The notes under the pieces: generated by a model
Database searches by the model: none
What the model was told of the DNA's origin: nothing
What the model saw: the letters and a program-made list of their open reading frames with translations, nothing else
Translations under genes and position numbers: made by a program
Source: Kiritimatiellia bacterium
GTDB lineage: Bacteria; Verrucomicrobiota; Kiritimatiellia; UBA8416; JADHWI01
Length of the DNA: 63,775 bases
Direction: 5' to 3'
NCBI GenBank assembly: GCA_030744755.1
Contig: JASLPY010000023.1
Location: forward strand, 1-63,775
Shown here: positions 26,701-35,642 of the stretch, piece after piece
Position numbering within the stretch: position 1 is the first letter of the stretch
Layout of the letters: every line of letters starts with the position of its first letter

Positions 26701-26739
26701 CGCCCGGCGAAGGAGAACCCTCGCCGGGCGTTGTTTTTT
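26701..26739 (+). terminator. Rho-independent terminator of the hox operon
   Basis: CGCCCGGCGA and TCGCCGGGCG form a perfect 10-bp stem with a 10-nt loop, followed by TTGTTTTTTG. It separates hoxFUYHW and the receiver gene from hypF. A second palindrome, CGGCGCTAGCGCCG, lies at 26657-26670, just after the receiver stop codon. Confidence 0.9.
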
Positions 26740-26789
26740 GTGATTAGCCCGGCGTTGAAGCAGCACGGCAGCTTGCTGGATCGAACATA

Positions 26790-29132
26790 ATGGTCGAAAG
26801 CGTTACAAGGAAGTCTTACGACATTGAGGGAATCGTTCAAGGCGTCGGATTCCGACCCACCCTTTATCGCCTTGCCGTTGAGGCAGGTCTGGCCGGCTGG
26901 GTGCAGAACCGTACCGGGGTGGTGCGTCTTGTCCTGGAGGGTCCGGGAGAGACGATCGGTCGCTTCATTGATCATCTTCCCGCACGCGTTCAAGAACCCG
27001 GGCGCATAACCGCCATCACGCTTGTCGACACAGCCGGCACCACTGACGCTGAGGCACTGGATGGGTTTTCCATCATCGAAAGTTCCAGCGATGACGAGGT
27101 TCGCATCACGATACCCGCTGATCTTGCGGTGTGTAATGAATGCTTGGACGAGATTGCCGATCCTGACAACCGTCGCTATCGCTACGCATTCACAACCTGC
27201 ACCTTGTGCGGGCCGCGCTACACGGTGGTCAACGGCATGCCCTACGACAGAGAACGCACCACCATGCAACCGTTTCAACTGTGCGAACAGTGCAGGAATG
27301 AGTACGAGGATCCATCGGACCGGCGGTTCCATGCAGAAACCATAGCCTGTCCGGAATGCGGCCCATCCCCGGCCTTGAAAGATGCGGCAGCCTGCAGTAT
27401 CGACGGTGATGCGATTGCCGGGGCGCAAACTGCGCTCGCAAACGGGCTGATACTGGCTGTCCGGGGAATAGGCGGATACCTCCTTGCAGCCGACGCCTTC
27501 AACCGGGAAGCCCTGGAGAACCTTCGCACAAGGAAACGCCGGCCTCACAAACCATTTGCCGTCATGGCCCGGGACATGGAGACAATCATGCGGTACTGCG
27601 AGGTCCCCGATGCCGCCATACCCGTTCTACAATCCCGCGAGCGGCCTATCGTGATCGTGGATGTCAAGAGTTGCATTGTTGAAGAAGGCTTGCTGCCCCT
27701 CGACCTCATAACCCCCGACACCGGCACCATGGGAGTGATGCTACCCACGTCCCCCCTTCACGAGCTACTTCTCGCACCCGCCCCCGGCGAGGGCACTGGC
27801 GGTTTCGAACTACTGATAATGACAAGCGGGAACAAGAGAGGGGAACCGATATGCCTATCGAACTCCGAGGCAGAAAAGGCTCTCACCGGCATTGCCGACA
27901 GATTCCTGGAGCATAACCGTGAAATCAACCTGCGAAACGATGACTCACTGACCATCGTACAGTGCGACAAGGCCCAAGTCTGGCGCAGAGCACGTGGTTA
28001 TGCACCCCACCCCATCCCCGTCGCGCCCACCCTTGATCGTTGCGTACTTGCCCTGGGGGCCGAGACAAAGAACGCGGTAGCCATTGGTTATGACAACGAG
28101 GTCGTCCTTTCTCCTCACATAGGGGACCTGGAGACACCGGAAGCGTTGGATGGATTCAGGCAGGTCGCAGACTGCCTCCCTGGCTTCCTCGACAAGACAC
28201 CGGAAGCATTGGCCGTTGATCTGCATCCCGACATGCACTCAACCATAGCCGGCGAGCGTATGGCGGAGAATCTCGGCATTCCTCTGGTACGCGTTCAGCA
28301 TCACCATGCCCATGCAGCCGCATGCCTGGCGGAGCACGGCAGGCAGAGCGGGCTGTGCCTGGTCCTGGATGGAACGGGCTACGGAGGTGACGGTACAATC
28401 TGGGGAGCCGAGCTCATCCGCGTAGAGCCGGACGCGTTCCAGCGCCTGGCTACCTTCTCCCCTGTTCCCCTGCCCGGCGGCGATGCCGCCGTTAATCAGC
28501 CGGCCAGGCAGGTAATAGGCCGATGGATCCATGCAGATGTTCCTTTCACGAACGACTGGTTCTCGCTGCTTGGAATCGAAGAGGAGGAAGCAAACGTCTG
28601 GAGCCGGCAATGCAATGGCGGGATCAATGCGCCATTGTCTCACGCGGCAGGTCGCGTTTTCGACGCATTTTCCGCCATCCTGGGAGTCGCGCCGAGGCAT
28701 ATCACTTATGAGGGCCAACCGGCGATTCGACTTGAAGCGGTTGCCAGGGAATGCTCAGATCACGCAGGCCTGCCGGAAGTCAGCTATACAACGGCAGAGG
28801 AAGAGGGAGTTCTCCACATAGATTGGACTCCGGCATTTGCAGCCATGGCCGAAAACCCGGGGAGAATCGTCGAAAGGCGGCAGACATGGGCTCTTGCCAT
28901 TCATCACGCTGTTGCACGCGCGGCCCTCGAGATGATAGAGTACGGCCTTTCCTTATGCGGGGAAGAATGCATCGGCCTGAGTGGTGGTGTCTTCATGAAC
29001 AGGATACTGAACAATCTCCTGGTAACAGCACTTTCAGATAGGGGAATTAACACCCTGATTCACAGACAAGTACCACCGAACGACGGCGGCATAGCATTCG
29101 GGCAAGCCATCATCGCAGGGAGACACACATAA
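26790..29132 (+). CDS. hypF: Carbamoyltransferase HypF
   Basis: 780 residues, full length. An N-terminal acylphosphatase domain (IEGIVQGVGFRPTLYRLA) is followed by two zinc fingers (CNECLDEI...CTLCGPRY and CEQCRNEY...CPECGPS). Next come a YrdC-like domain (about 200-370) and a Kae1-like domain with the metal-binding VQHHHAHAAA and the glycine-rich VLDGTGYGGDG. It makes a thiocarbamate on the C-terminal Cys of HypE from carbamoyl phosphate, the source of the CN ligands of the NiFe site. It is the first gene after the hox terminator and begins the hyp operon. Its stop overlaps the hypC ATG. Confidence 0.95.
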   Translation: MVESVTRKSYDIEGIVQGVGFRPTLYRLAVEAGLAGWVQNRTGVVRLVLEGPGETIGRFIDHLPARVQEPGRITAITLVDTAGTTDAEALDGFSIIESSSDDEVRITIPADLAVCNECLDEIADPDNRRYRYAFTTCTLCGPRYTVVNGMPYDRERTTMQPFQLCEQCRNEYEDPSDRRFHAETIACPECGPSPALKDAAACSIDGDAIAGAQTALANGLILAVRGIGGYLLAADAFNREALENLRTRKRRPHKPFAVMARDMETIMRYCEVPDAAIPVLQSRERPIVIVDVKSCIVEEGLLPLDLITPDTGTMGVMLPTSPLHELLLAPAPGEGTGGFELLIMTSGNKRGEPICLSNSEAEKALTGIADRFLEHNREINLRNDDSLTIVQCDKAQVWRRARGYAPHPIPVAPTLDRCVLALGAETKNAVAIGYDNEVVLSPHIGDLETPEALDGFRQVADCLPGFLDKTPEALAVDLHPDMHSTIAGERMAENLGIPLVRVQHHHAHAAACLAEHGRQSGLCLVLDGTGYGGDGTIWGAELIRVEPDAFQRLATFSPVPLPGGDAAVNQPARQVIGRWIHADVPFTNDWFSLLGIEEEEANVWSRQCNGGINAPLSHAAGRVFDAFSAILGVAPRHITYEGQPAIRLEAVARECSDHAGLPEVSYTTAEEEGVLHIDWTPAFAAMAENPGRIVERRQTWALAIHHAVARAALEMIEYGLSLCGEECIGLSGGVFMNRILNNLLVTALSDRGINTLIHRQVPPNDGGIAFGQAIIAGRHT

Positions 29133-29392
29133 TGTGCCTGGCAATTCCAATGGAGCTTACAGAAATCGACGACAACGGCATGGGCAAAGGGTCGCTGGAC
29201 GGCAGCCTGCACGAGGTCGACCTGTCCTTGATCGAGAACCCATCCAAGGGCGATTTCGTAGTCGTACATGCCGGCTTCGCAATTGAGAAACTGGATAGAG
29301 ACGAGGCCGATGCGAGGCTCGCTCTTTTTGGAGAGCTGGCAGAGCTTCAACGCGAGGAGATGGCGAAAGTCGGCATCCAGCCGGATTCGTGA
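29132..29392 (+). CDS. hypC: Hydrogenase assembly chaperone HypC/HybG
   Basis: 86 residues, overlapping hypF by 1 nt (TAATG). It begins MCLAIPMEL, with the essential N-terminal Cys2, and contains the conserved GDFVVVHAGFAIEKLD. It carries the Fe(CN)2CO precursor with HypD and delivers it to HoxH. hypD starts 8 nt later. Confidence 0.95.
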   Translation: MCLAIPMELTEIDDNGMGKGSLDGSLHEVDLSLIENPSKGDFVVVHAGFAIEKLDRDEADARLALFGELAELQREEMAKVGIQPDS

Positions 29393-29399
29393 AGGAACC

Positions 29400-30498
29400 A
29401 TGAAGTACATTGATGGATTCAGAGCTCCCGAAGCGGCCGCTGTGCTGTCGCAGCGTATTGGATCACTGGGTGCCGAGCTCAGATCCAGGGACGCGCACGT
29501 CAACGTCATGGAAGTCTGTGGCAGCCACACGATGGCCATCGCACGTTATGGCATACGTGGGCTTCTGCCGGACAATGTAAACCTGATAAGCGGCCCGGGA
29601 TGTCCGGTGTGTGTTACTTCCCCAGGCTATATAGACGCTGCCATATCCCTGGCAAGAGATGGTGCCATCGTGGCTACCTTCGGCGACATGATTAACGTTC
29701 CTGGCTCGGACAGCACCCTCGCAGAGTGCCGATCAGAAGGCGGGCGCGTGGAAGTATGCTACTCGCCCTCTGCGGCGGCATCCCTTGCGGAAAGCAACCC
29801 CGAAAAGGAAGTCGTATTCCTCGCAATAGGTTTTGAGACCACCATAGGCCCCGTTGTCAGCATCGTTGAATCGGCACTCAGGCGCGGCATCAAGAACATA
29901 TCGCTTCTTACGGCATTCAAACTTGTGCCGCCGGCGCTTTCGGCCCTGCTGGCTGATCCTGAGTTGCGGATCAACGCGTTCCTCTGTCCGGCGCATGTAA
30001 GCGCCATAATAGGAGCAGAGGCATATGAGCCTTTCTCGGGAGCGGCCGGCGTTCCCTGCATCGTAGCCGGCTTTGAGCCCCTCGATATTCTCATGGGGTT
30101 GGAAGGGATCCTCAAGCAAGTCGTGGCGGGAGAATCATTCGTTGAGAACCAGTACTCCCGGGTCGTAAGGAGGGGGCGGAAACCCCAAGGCCAGGGCACT
30201 GATGGATAAGTACCTCATCCCTGGCGATGCCGATTGGCGCGGCATAGGGGTAATTCCCGACAGCGGACTGGTGCTTAAGAAGGAATTTGCCATGTTCGAC
30301 GCACAGGACAGGCTGGGAGTGACCATTGGTGCGGGCAGGGAGCACCCAGGATGTATCTGTGGCGAAGTGATCAAGGGGAAATGCACCCCTGTCGATTGTC
30401 CAATGTTCGCAAAAGGATGCCATCCTGACCACCCCATCGGCCCCTGCATGGTAAGTGCGGAAGGAACCTGTGCGGCATATTTCAAGTACTCCCGCTAG
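29400..30498 (+). pseudogene. hypD: hypD, interrupted by a +1 frameshift in a G5 run
   Basis: From ATG 29400 (GAAGGA upstream) the frame encodes HypD up to ENQYSRVVRRG, then runs into a stop at 30207-30209. The correct C-terminal half continues in the next frame (NPKARALMDKYLIPGDADWRG) to TAG 30496-30498. Removing one G from the run at 30172-30176 restores one continuous protein of about 365 residues, the normal HypD size. Cys motifs are all present: MEVCGSHT, GPGCPVCV, GCICGEVIKG, DCPMF and GPCMVSAEG. HypD is the Fe-S scaffold where CO and CN are attached to iron with HypC and HypE. All neighbours are intact, so this may be a sequencing error or programmed frameshifting rather than true loss. 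Confidence 0.85.
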
Positions 30499-30518
30499 CG
30501 GGAATAGAAGAGGACGGA

Positions 30519-31535
30519 ATGAATTTGGATACAGACAATCTTGTACAGTTGGCACACGGGGGCGGCGGACGTCTTTCGCGCGAACTTATTGATAAAGAAA
30601 TCGTCTCTCGCTTCGGTGGTGGGGCGCTCGAAGGCCTACCCGATGCCGCCACATTGCCTCGTTGTGATGGCGAGATTGTTTTTTCCACGGACAGTTTCGT
30701 AGTTCAACCACTGTTCTTTCCCGGTGGCAATATCGGCGATTTGGCGGTACATGGGACGGTTAACGACATCTCCGTGTGCGGCGCGACACCCCGATGGCTT
30801 TCAATGGGTCTCATCATCGAAGAAGGCCTTGCCATCTCGAAACTCGGCGAGATACTCGATTCCGTTCAGGTCGCGGCAAATGACTGTGGTGTGTCAATCG
30901 TTACGGGAGATACCAAGGTCGTTGCAAGGGGGCAATGCGACGGTCTCTACATCAACACTGCCGGCATCGGCATCAAGATGCCAGGTTTCGAACTTGGGCC
31001 TCACCGTATCACCAGGGGCGACCATGTATTGGTCAGCGGCACGATTGCTGAGCACGGGCTGGCAGTACTGGCTTCACGCAAAAGCATCGAGATCGAGAAC
31101 GGACCGCTGAGCGACACGGGGCCGGTTCATAGGCTGGTGGCAGCTTGTTCCGACATCGCAGAAGACATCCATGCAATGCGGGACCCCACCCGTGGAGGAC
31201 TGTCGGCAGTTCTGAATGAACTGGTGGAAGGAACCAATACGGGCATCATGCTGGACGAAACTCAAATCCCTCTCTCCCAGGGAGGGAAGGCGGTTGTAGA
31301 GCTGCTCGGACTGGATCCGCTTCACGTGGCTTCAGAAGGCCGAATGGCTCTCATGTGCTCCCCAGATGTTTCCGACGATATACTGGCCCGGTGGCACGAC
31401 ATGCCGGAAGGAGAGTCGGCCTGCAGAATCGGCGAAGTCACGGACGAGGCCGAGAGAGTTGTAATGAACACGCTGATTGGCGGCCACCGCCTTGTGGACA
31501 TCCCTCGCGGTGAACTCCTGCCGAGGATCTGCTAA
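30519..31535 (+). CDS. hypE: Hydrogenase expression/formation protein HypE
   Basis: 338 residues. It has the AIRS/PurM fold with LAHGGGGRLSRELI at the N-terminus, FSTDSFVVQPLFFPGGNIGDLA around the ATP site, and MRDPTRGGLSAVLNE. It ends LLPRIC; the C-terminal Cys is the residue that HypF carbamoylates and HypE dehydrates to thiocyanate. The gene lies 20 nt after the hypD stop; a CCCGCTAGCGGG hairpin spans that stop. The stop overlaps the hypA ATG by 1 nt. Confidence 0.95.
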   Translation: MNLDTDNLVQLAHGGGGRLSRELIDKEIVSRFGGGALEGLPDAATLPRCDGEIVFSTDSFVVQPLFFPGGNIGDLAVHGTVNDISVCGATPRWLSMGLIIEEGLAISKLGEILDSVQVAANDCGVSIVTGDTKVVARGQCDGLYINTAGIGIKMPGFELGPHRITRGDHVLVSGTIAEHGLAVLASRKSIEIENGPLSDTGPVHRLVAACSDIAEDIHAMRDPTRGGLSAVLNELVEGTNTGIMLDETQIPLSQGGKAVVELLGLDPLHVASEGRMALMCSPDVSDDILARWHDMPEGESACRIGEVTDEAERVVMNTLIGGHRLVDIPRGELLPRIC

Positions 31536-31885
31536 TGCATGAGCTTTCGATAGCCACGGCTCTTGTTGAACAGGTCGAACGCGCCATGCAGCAGGAATCT
31601 GCTTCCCGAGTCACGAAAGTCAACGTGCGCGTGGGAACACTTTCCGGTGTGGACAAAGAAGCACTCGAGATGGCATTTCCTCTCGCCTCGGAAGATGGCT
31701 GTTGCTCAACGGCAGACCTGGTTGTTGAGCTGGTACAGGCACGAATTGAATGCAATGCATGCGGCAAAGCTTCAGAACCCGAATCACTGTTCTTCGCATG
31801 TGAATACTGCGGAGCGGTAGATGTGAATGTGATATCGGGGCGAGAGCTGATGCTCCAGTCGCTTGAGATTCAGGACAACGAATAG
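31535..31885 (+). CDS. hypA: Hydrogenase maturation nickel metallochaperone HypA
   Basis: 116 residues. It starts MHELSIA with the nickel-binding His2. The zinc finger is IECNACGKASEP with FACEYCGAVDV, two CxxC pairs. It works with HypB to insert nickel into HoxH. It is translationally coupled to hypE by a TAATG overlap, and hypB follows 56 nt downstream. Confidence 0.94.
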   Translation: MHELSIATALVEQVERAMQQESASRVTKVNVRVGTLSGVDKEALEMAFPLASEDGCCSTADLVVELVQARIECNACGKASEPESLFFACEYCGAVDVNVISGRELMLQSLEIQDNE

Positions 31886-31941
31886 GGATATCGACCTGCC
31901 GCGGCGACATGAATGGAGTCAGGCGGGAAAGGAGAACTAAA

Positions 31942-32694
31942 ATGTGCACAACCTGTGGTTGCGGCCAAGCCGCCCAAGAACATCAGCATAGCCACCCACA
32001 TGATCACCATCACCCGCATGATCATGACCACGATCATGAACATGACCGGACACTTACGTTGGAGCAGAAGATCCTTTCGGCAAACGACGAAATGGCCGAG
32101 AAGAACCGTGCCTGGCTCTCGGAAAACGGAGTTGTTGCGGTGAACATGATCTCGGCCCCCGGCTCCGGCAAGACTTTCCTCCTCGAGCGCACACTTGAGC
32201 GTCTGAACGGCAGCGTTCCCTGCGCCGTGATAACGGGAGATCAGCAGACCGACAATGATGCGCGCCGCCTTGAGGGAAAAGGGGCGCAGGTGCGTCAGAT
32301 CGAAACCCTCAGCGCATGCCACCTGGATGCCGAACGTGTGGGCCGGCTTCTGCCGGAAGTTACCGCGGACGGGGCAAAACTGGTATTCATCGAAAACGTT
32401 GGGAATCTCGTATGCCCTTCGGCATTTGACCTTGGCGAAAACTTCAAAATTGCACTCCTGTCCACGACCGAGGGCGAAGACAAGCCGGCGAAGTACCCTA
32501 CCCTATTCTCGTTGGCTCCCGTTGTAGTACTGACGAAGATGGACCTTGCCGAGTACCTGGACTGGGACGCCGCCAAATGCAGGGAGTACCTGAGGGGCGT
32601 TCACCCCGGGGTATTCCTCTTTGAACTCAGCGCCAAGACCGGTGAAGGAATGGACAGGTGGATCCAGTACCTGGAGGGGCTTGTGGTGGCGTAG
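31942..32694 (+). CDS. hypB: Hydrogenase nickel incorporation GTPase HypB
   Basis: About 250 residues. ATG 31942 is chosen because AAAGGAGA precedes it and the protein then starts MCTTCGCG, the high-affinity nickel site of HypB. A long His/Asp nickel-storage region follows (about 15 His within 40 residues). The GTPase core has the P-loop SAPGSGKT, the switch region ITGDQQTDND, FIENVGNLVCP and the base-specificity motif LTKMDL. It releases nickel to the large subunit with HypA. It is the last gene of the hyp operon and converges on rex. Confidence 0.95.
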   Translation: MCTTCGCGQAAQEHQHSHPHDHHHPHDHDHDHEHDRTLTLEQKILSANDEMAEKNRAWLSENGVVAVNMISAPGSGKTFLLERTLERLNGSVPCAVITGDQQTDNDARRLEGKGAQVRQIETLSACHLDAERVGRLLPEVTADGAKLVFIENVGNLVCPSAFDLGENFKIALLSTTEGEDKPAKYPTLFSLAPVVVLTKMDLAEYLDWDAAKCREYLRGVHPGVFLFELSAKTGEGMDRWIQYLEGLVVA

Positions 32695-32708
32695 GGAGAG
32701 GGGGGTAT

Positions 32709-32733
32709 CAACGTCCAACGCCCAACGTCCAAC
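32709..32733. repeat. Heptamer tandem micro-array between hypB and rex
   Basis: CAACGTC, CAACGCC, CAACGTC, CAAC: three and a half 7-nt units in the 43-nt space between the convergent hypB and rex stops. It shares the heptamer period and base pattern of the arrays at 20922 and 52097. Confidence 0.7.
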
Positions 32734-32737
32734 ATGG

Positions 32738-33376
32738 CTACTTCGTGCCCAGGGACTTGATGGCGTATGACAGTTCCATCAGGCTTGCGGCAATGCGGGC
32801 GTCTACGACGGCTACACTTTTCGGAGCAGTGATGTGTGTCAGGGCGAGATTAAGTAGACCCCTGATCTTCGCAGCAATGAGCAGATGGGCAACATTCTGG
32901 GCAACCGATGCCGGGACAGCTATGACCCCAATGCGCACGTTCTTCGACCTTATGGTACCGGCAAGCTCATCCATGTTCTGTACATTGAGATGACCAACGG
33001 CGGTCCCGACCTTCCGCTTGTCCGAATCAAAAATGCCGCAGATATCAAAGCCACGTTCCGCAAAGTCTTCGTGAAGAACCAATGCCCTCCCCAGGTTTCC
33101 CGCCCCGACGACTATCGTTCGCCACGTGAGATCAGTGCCAAGAACGCGAACAAGCTCCGCTTCCAGTCCCTGCGTCTCATATCCCTTTTTAGAGGTGCCC
33201 GAGAAGTCAACGTGCGAGAGATCCTGCCGGACTGTCGAACTAGTCAGGCCGAGTGTGTCTGCCAACTCTGAGGACGAGACCCATTCCACCCCCGCGGCAT
33301 TCAAACCCTGAACGTATGCCAGGTATTTCGTCATCCGCTTGATCACGGATGGTGGTATGTTACTGTTAAAACTCAT
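32738..33376 (-). CDS. rex: Redox-sensing transcriptional repressor Rex
   Basis: About 212 residues from ATG 33376; an in-frame GTG at 33430 would add 18 residues not typical of Rex. The N-terminal winged helix has NIPPSVIKRMTKYLAYV and SSSELADTLGLTSSTVRQDLSHV. The Rossmann NAD(H)-binding domain begins TIVVGAGNLGRALV, with a conserved Asp in GIFDSD. Rex represses targets at low NADH/NAD+ and leaves DNA when NADH rises. Its place at the end of an NAD-coupled hydrogenase locus suggests it controls hox expression, with a possible site at 20971-20990. Confidence 0.93.
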   Translation of the reverse strand: MSFNSNIPPSVIKRMTKYLAYVQGLNAAGVEWVSSSELADTLGLTSSTVRQDLSHVDFSGTSKKGYETQGLEAELVRVLGTDLTWRTIVVGAGNLGRALVLHEDFAERGFDICGIFDSDKRKVGTAVGHLNVQNMDELAGTIRSKNVRIGVIAVPASVAQNVAHLLIAAKIRGLLNLALTHITAPKSVAVVDARIAASLMELSYAIKSLGTK

Positions 33377-33456
33377 ATCCGGTGAATAATACGGACAAGC
33401 CACCTTCTCGTCAAATCTTTCAGTTGGCACAATCAGAACGGGCGCCTGCCATACCC

Positions 33457-34173
33457 TTAATCCAACAGGCGATTGACAAGCACTTTGGCGAGCTGGTGCA
33501 TTTTCTCCAATTCCGGAAAATTCCGTTCGAGAAGGCGGAATTCCTGCGGATGATCAAGCCGGCGACCGTTTCGTCTACTCGATGGTACCAGGGCATGAAG
33601 CATTTCGTGAAACACAATGTAGCGAACAAAGTCGAATGGGGCCTTGGTGTCGTCGAGCAACGGGTGGATCCTTATTGTCCGATGAGAGGCATCCCATGAG
33701 CCGTACCTGATCGAACGTCCCCTACCCCTTGTCTTCCGGGCACGTGTTCTACCCCAACCGATCTTGTAGGAAACGCGGCCACCAAAGAACTCGCTGTTGA
33801 CACTCCTGGCGATCGCTTTCAGGTCATATACCTGCCCACGCGTTTTCAATGTAGTAGGTCGTGCATGATCCGCCGGCGCCGGCACAATACCCTGCGCGAA
33901 GTCCGACACTACGGCCCAAGCCGCACGCCGTCTCGTACGGATGTACGTTCGCAGCGCCCGGACAACCGCTGGCGGCGCATGGAGAAACTGCTCGTGCAAC
34001 CTGACAACGGCGGTTCCGTCATCCTGGAAAGCAATAGATATCATAGTAACGCGATTGCGCGTAACCACCACCCGCACCGGGATGTTGCCGGCAGCATTCA
34101 GAAAGCTGGTCACCCGCAAAAGATCCTGCTCCGTTGGTGGCTGGAAAAGCTCGAACTGTTCATGGGAACTCAT
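33457..34173 (-). CDS. SprT-like zinc metallopeptidase domain protein
   Basis: About 238 residues from MSSHEQFELF; a longer in-frame ATG at 34239 is possible and neither has a good SD. The last third contains YIVFHEMLHALVPS, the HExxH zinc motif of SprT-like domains, preceded by LKAIARSVNSEFFGGRVSYKIGWG and RYGSWDASHRTIRIHPLLD. The first 100 residues (LHEQFLHAPPAVVRALRTYI) are typical of SprT-like proteins and may bind substrate or DNA. SprT-like proteases include DNA-protein crosslink proteases, but this role is not shown here. Upstream, the HAD gene is divergent. Confidence 0.8.
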   Translation of the reverse strand: MSSHEQFELFQPPTEQDLLRVTSFLNAAGNIPVRVVVTRNRVTMISIAFQDDGTAVVRLHEQFLHAPPAVVRALRTYIRTRRRAAWAVVSDFAQGIVPAPADHARPTTLKTRGQVYDLKAIARSVNSEFFGGRVSYKIGWGRTRARKTRGRGRSIRYGSWDASHRTIRIHPLLDDTKAPFDFVRYIVFHEMLHALVPSSRRNGRRLDHPQEFRLLERNFPELEKMHQLAKVLVNRLLD

Positions 34174-34346
34174 AAGGAATCTTTCACAGTGGTCAGAAAA
34201 ACAGGCAACATTATGAGGCCCGGTGACACGGCATGGCAAGCACGGGAAACGGGATTTCTAGTATTCTGAGGACTGGCGATATGGCATCCGTATGTGGTAT
34301 AGTATACATGAATTACTGGGTCAACACTTCCAATCCATTGAGTCAT

Positions 34347-35363
34347 ATGAAGCTTATTCGATTGCTGGTAACGGATTTCGACGGGACGGTTTTTCGTTAC
34401 GGTAACGAAAAACCTTTCTACCCACCATTTCTGCTTAGGCTTGATCAGCTTCGGCAATCCGGCGGGGCCTGGGTCGTTTGCAGTGGCCGAAGCCTCGGAA
34501 GCCTCCGAAAAGTCACGCGAACCATGGTGAGCATGGGAGTTTCTCCCGACATAATTATCACTCGTCACTCACACGTATATGCGAACTGGACTGGAATATG
34601 GCACCCCAAACTCCTGCTTAGTATCCGCACCATGATTCAGCAGCACCGGCGCGGAACACAGATAGCCAAGGATGTTGAGAAGCTGATCTCCAAGATCCGG
34701 GGGATCGCAAGCAACACCAGAACTGTACATATCTCGAAGTCACAAGTGAGGGTTCTTTTCTCCGCGCAGGAGGATGTGGCGCCCGTTAAACAGCTTGTAT
34801 CCCAGGTCATCGCCGACAGTTCCGATCTCCGCGTGTTCTGGCGATCCAGTGAGCTCGAAATCAGGACCATCTCGCATTCCAAGGCAGTTGTTATTCGGAG
34901 CATCGCCGAGAACCTTGGGATTCAGCCACACGAAATCCTGACCATAGGAGACGGGCGAACCGACATTGGAATGATGAGCCACGATACAGCACTTATGACA
35001 GGGTGCCCGGCCAATGCACGCCGTGAAGTAATCCAACACATCCTGGCTCAGAAAGGACACGTTGCTTCAAAGGACTCCCTTGCGGGAGTCATAGAGATCA
35101 TCGACGCTTACGTGTCAGGAAACGTGAAGAGCGAGCCGCCGCCAGGTTGGGAAGTAGCTGAACAGGGCCTGATGGAGAACGGACACGCCCAGGCTGCAAG
35201 GCCGGGAGCGAGCAGTATGCGCGTTGTGGAGATCAGCATTGTCGTTGCCGCAGTGATAGTGGGCATACTTACTTTAGCCAACTTCGGCATTATTCCGTTT
35301 GGACATTACCTGCTGAAACCGTACCAGTTCTTCATGAGCAAACTGATGGGATTGTTCATCTGA
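34347..35363 (+). CDS. HAD-superfamily (Cof-like, type IIB) phosphatase with C-terminal membrane segment
   Basis: About 338 residues from MKLIRLLVTDFDGTV; in-frame ATGs at 34308 and 34233 lie upstream but add nothing family-like. Motif I is DFDGT, motif II VCSGRS, motif III the Lys in SHSKAVVI, and motif IV GDGRTDIGM, with a IIB cap between. These are the catalytic residues of sugar-phosphate-type HAD phosphatases. Residues after about 285 form an unusual tail ending in one hydrophobic helix (VVEISIVVAAVIVGILTLA) and a short amphipathic end, so the enzyme is probably membrane-anchored. Confidence 0.8.
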   Translation: MKLIRLLVTDFDGTVFRYGNEKPFYPPFLLRLDQLRQSGGAWVVCSGRSLGSLRKVTRTMVSMGVSPDIIITRHSHVYANWTGIWHPKLLLSIRTMIQQHRRGTQIAKDVEKLISKIRGIASNTRTVHISKSQVRVLFSAQEDVAPVKQLVSQVIADSSDLRVFWRSSELEIRTISHSKAVVIRSIAENLGIQPHEILTIGDGRTDIGMMSHDTALMTGCPANARREVIQHILAQKGHVASKDSLAGVIEIIDAYVSGNVKSEPPPGWEVAEQGLMENGHAQAARPGASSMRVVEISIVVAAVIVGILTLANFGIIPFGHYLLKPYQFFMSKLMGLFI

Positions 35364-35366
35364 GAG

Positions 35367-35552
35367 CTACTTTATCTCTCCCTCACGTTCGCCAAGGCGT
35401 TCGTGCAGCGTCATGATCTCTCTTTCCCTTGCCTCAAGTTGAGCATCGCGTTTCAGAATGATGTCGACAGCCTCATCGAATTTTCTCTCCAGTTCGTCAA
35501 TCTTCGCCTTGGCCTCTTCAATGCTGGTAATCTCAACATTATTCTCGGTCAT
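35367..35552 (-). CDS. Small coiled-coil protein
   Basis: 61 residues with a good AAGGAAG about 7 nt before ATG. The sequence is nearly all heptad coiled coil (IEEAKAKIDELERKFDEAV through REREIMTLHERLGEREGE), very charged and without Cys or a signal peptide. No family is recognised. It ends 4 nt from the convergent HAD gene. It may be a small scaffold or adaptor. Confidence 0.6.
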   Translation of the reverse strand: MTENNVEITSIEEAKAKIDELERKFDEAVDIILKRDAQLEAREREIMTLHERLGEREGEIK

Positions 35553-35642
35553 ACATTCTTCCTTTCATATGCCCAGGCAGTACCGCTCCATTCGCATGGT
35601 CATGGGCTGTGAGATTTCTTGCCGGCAAATCTACCGGCAGTG

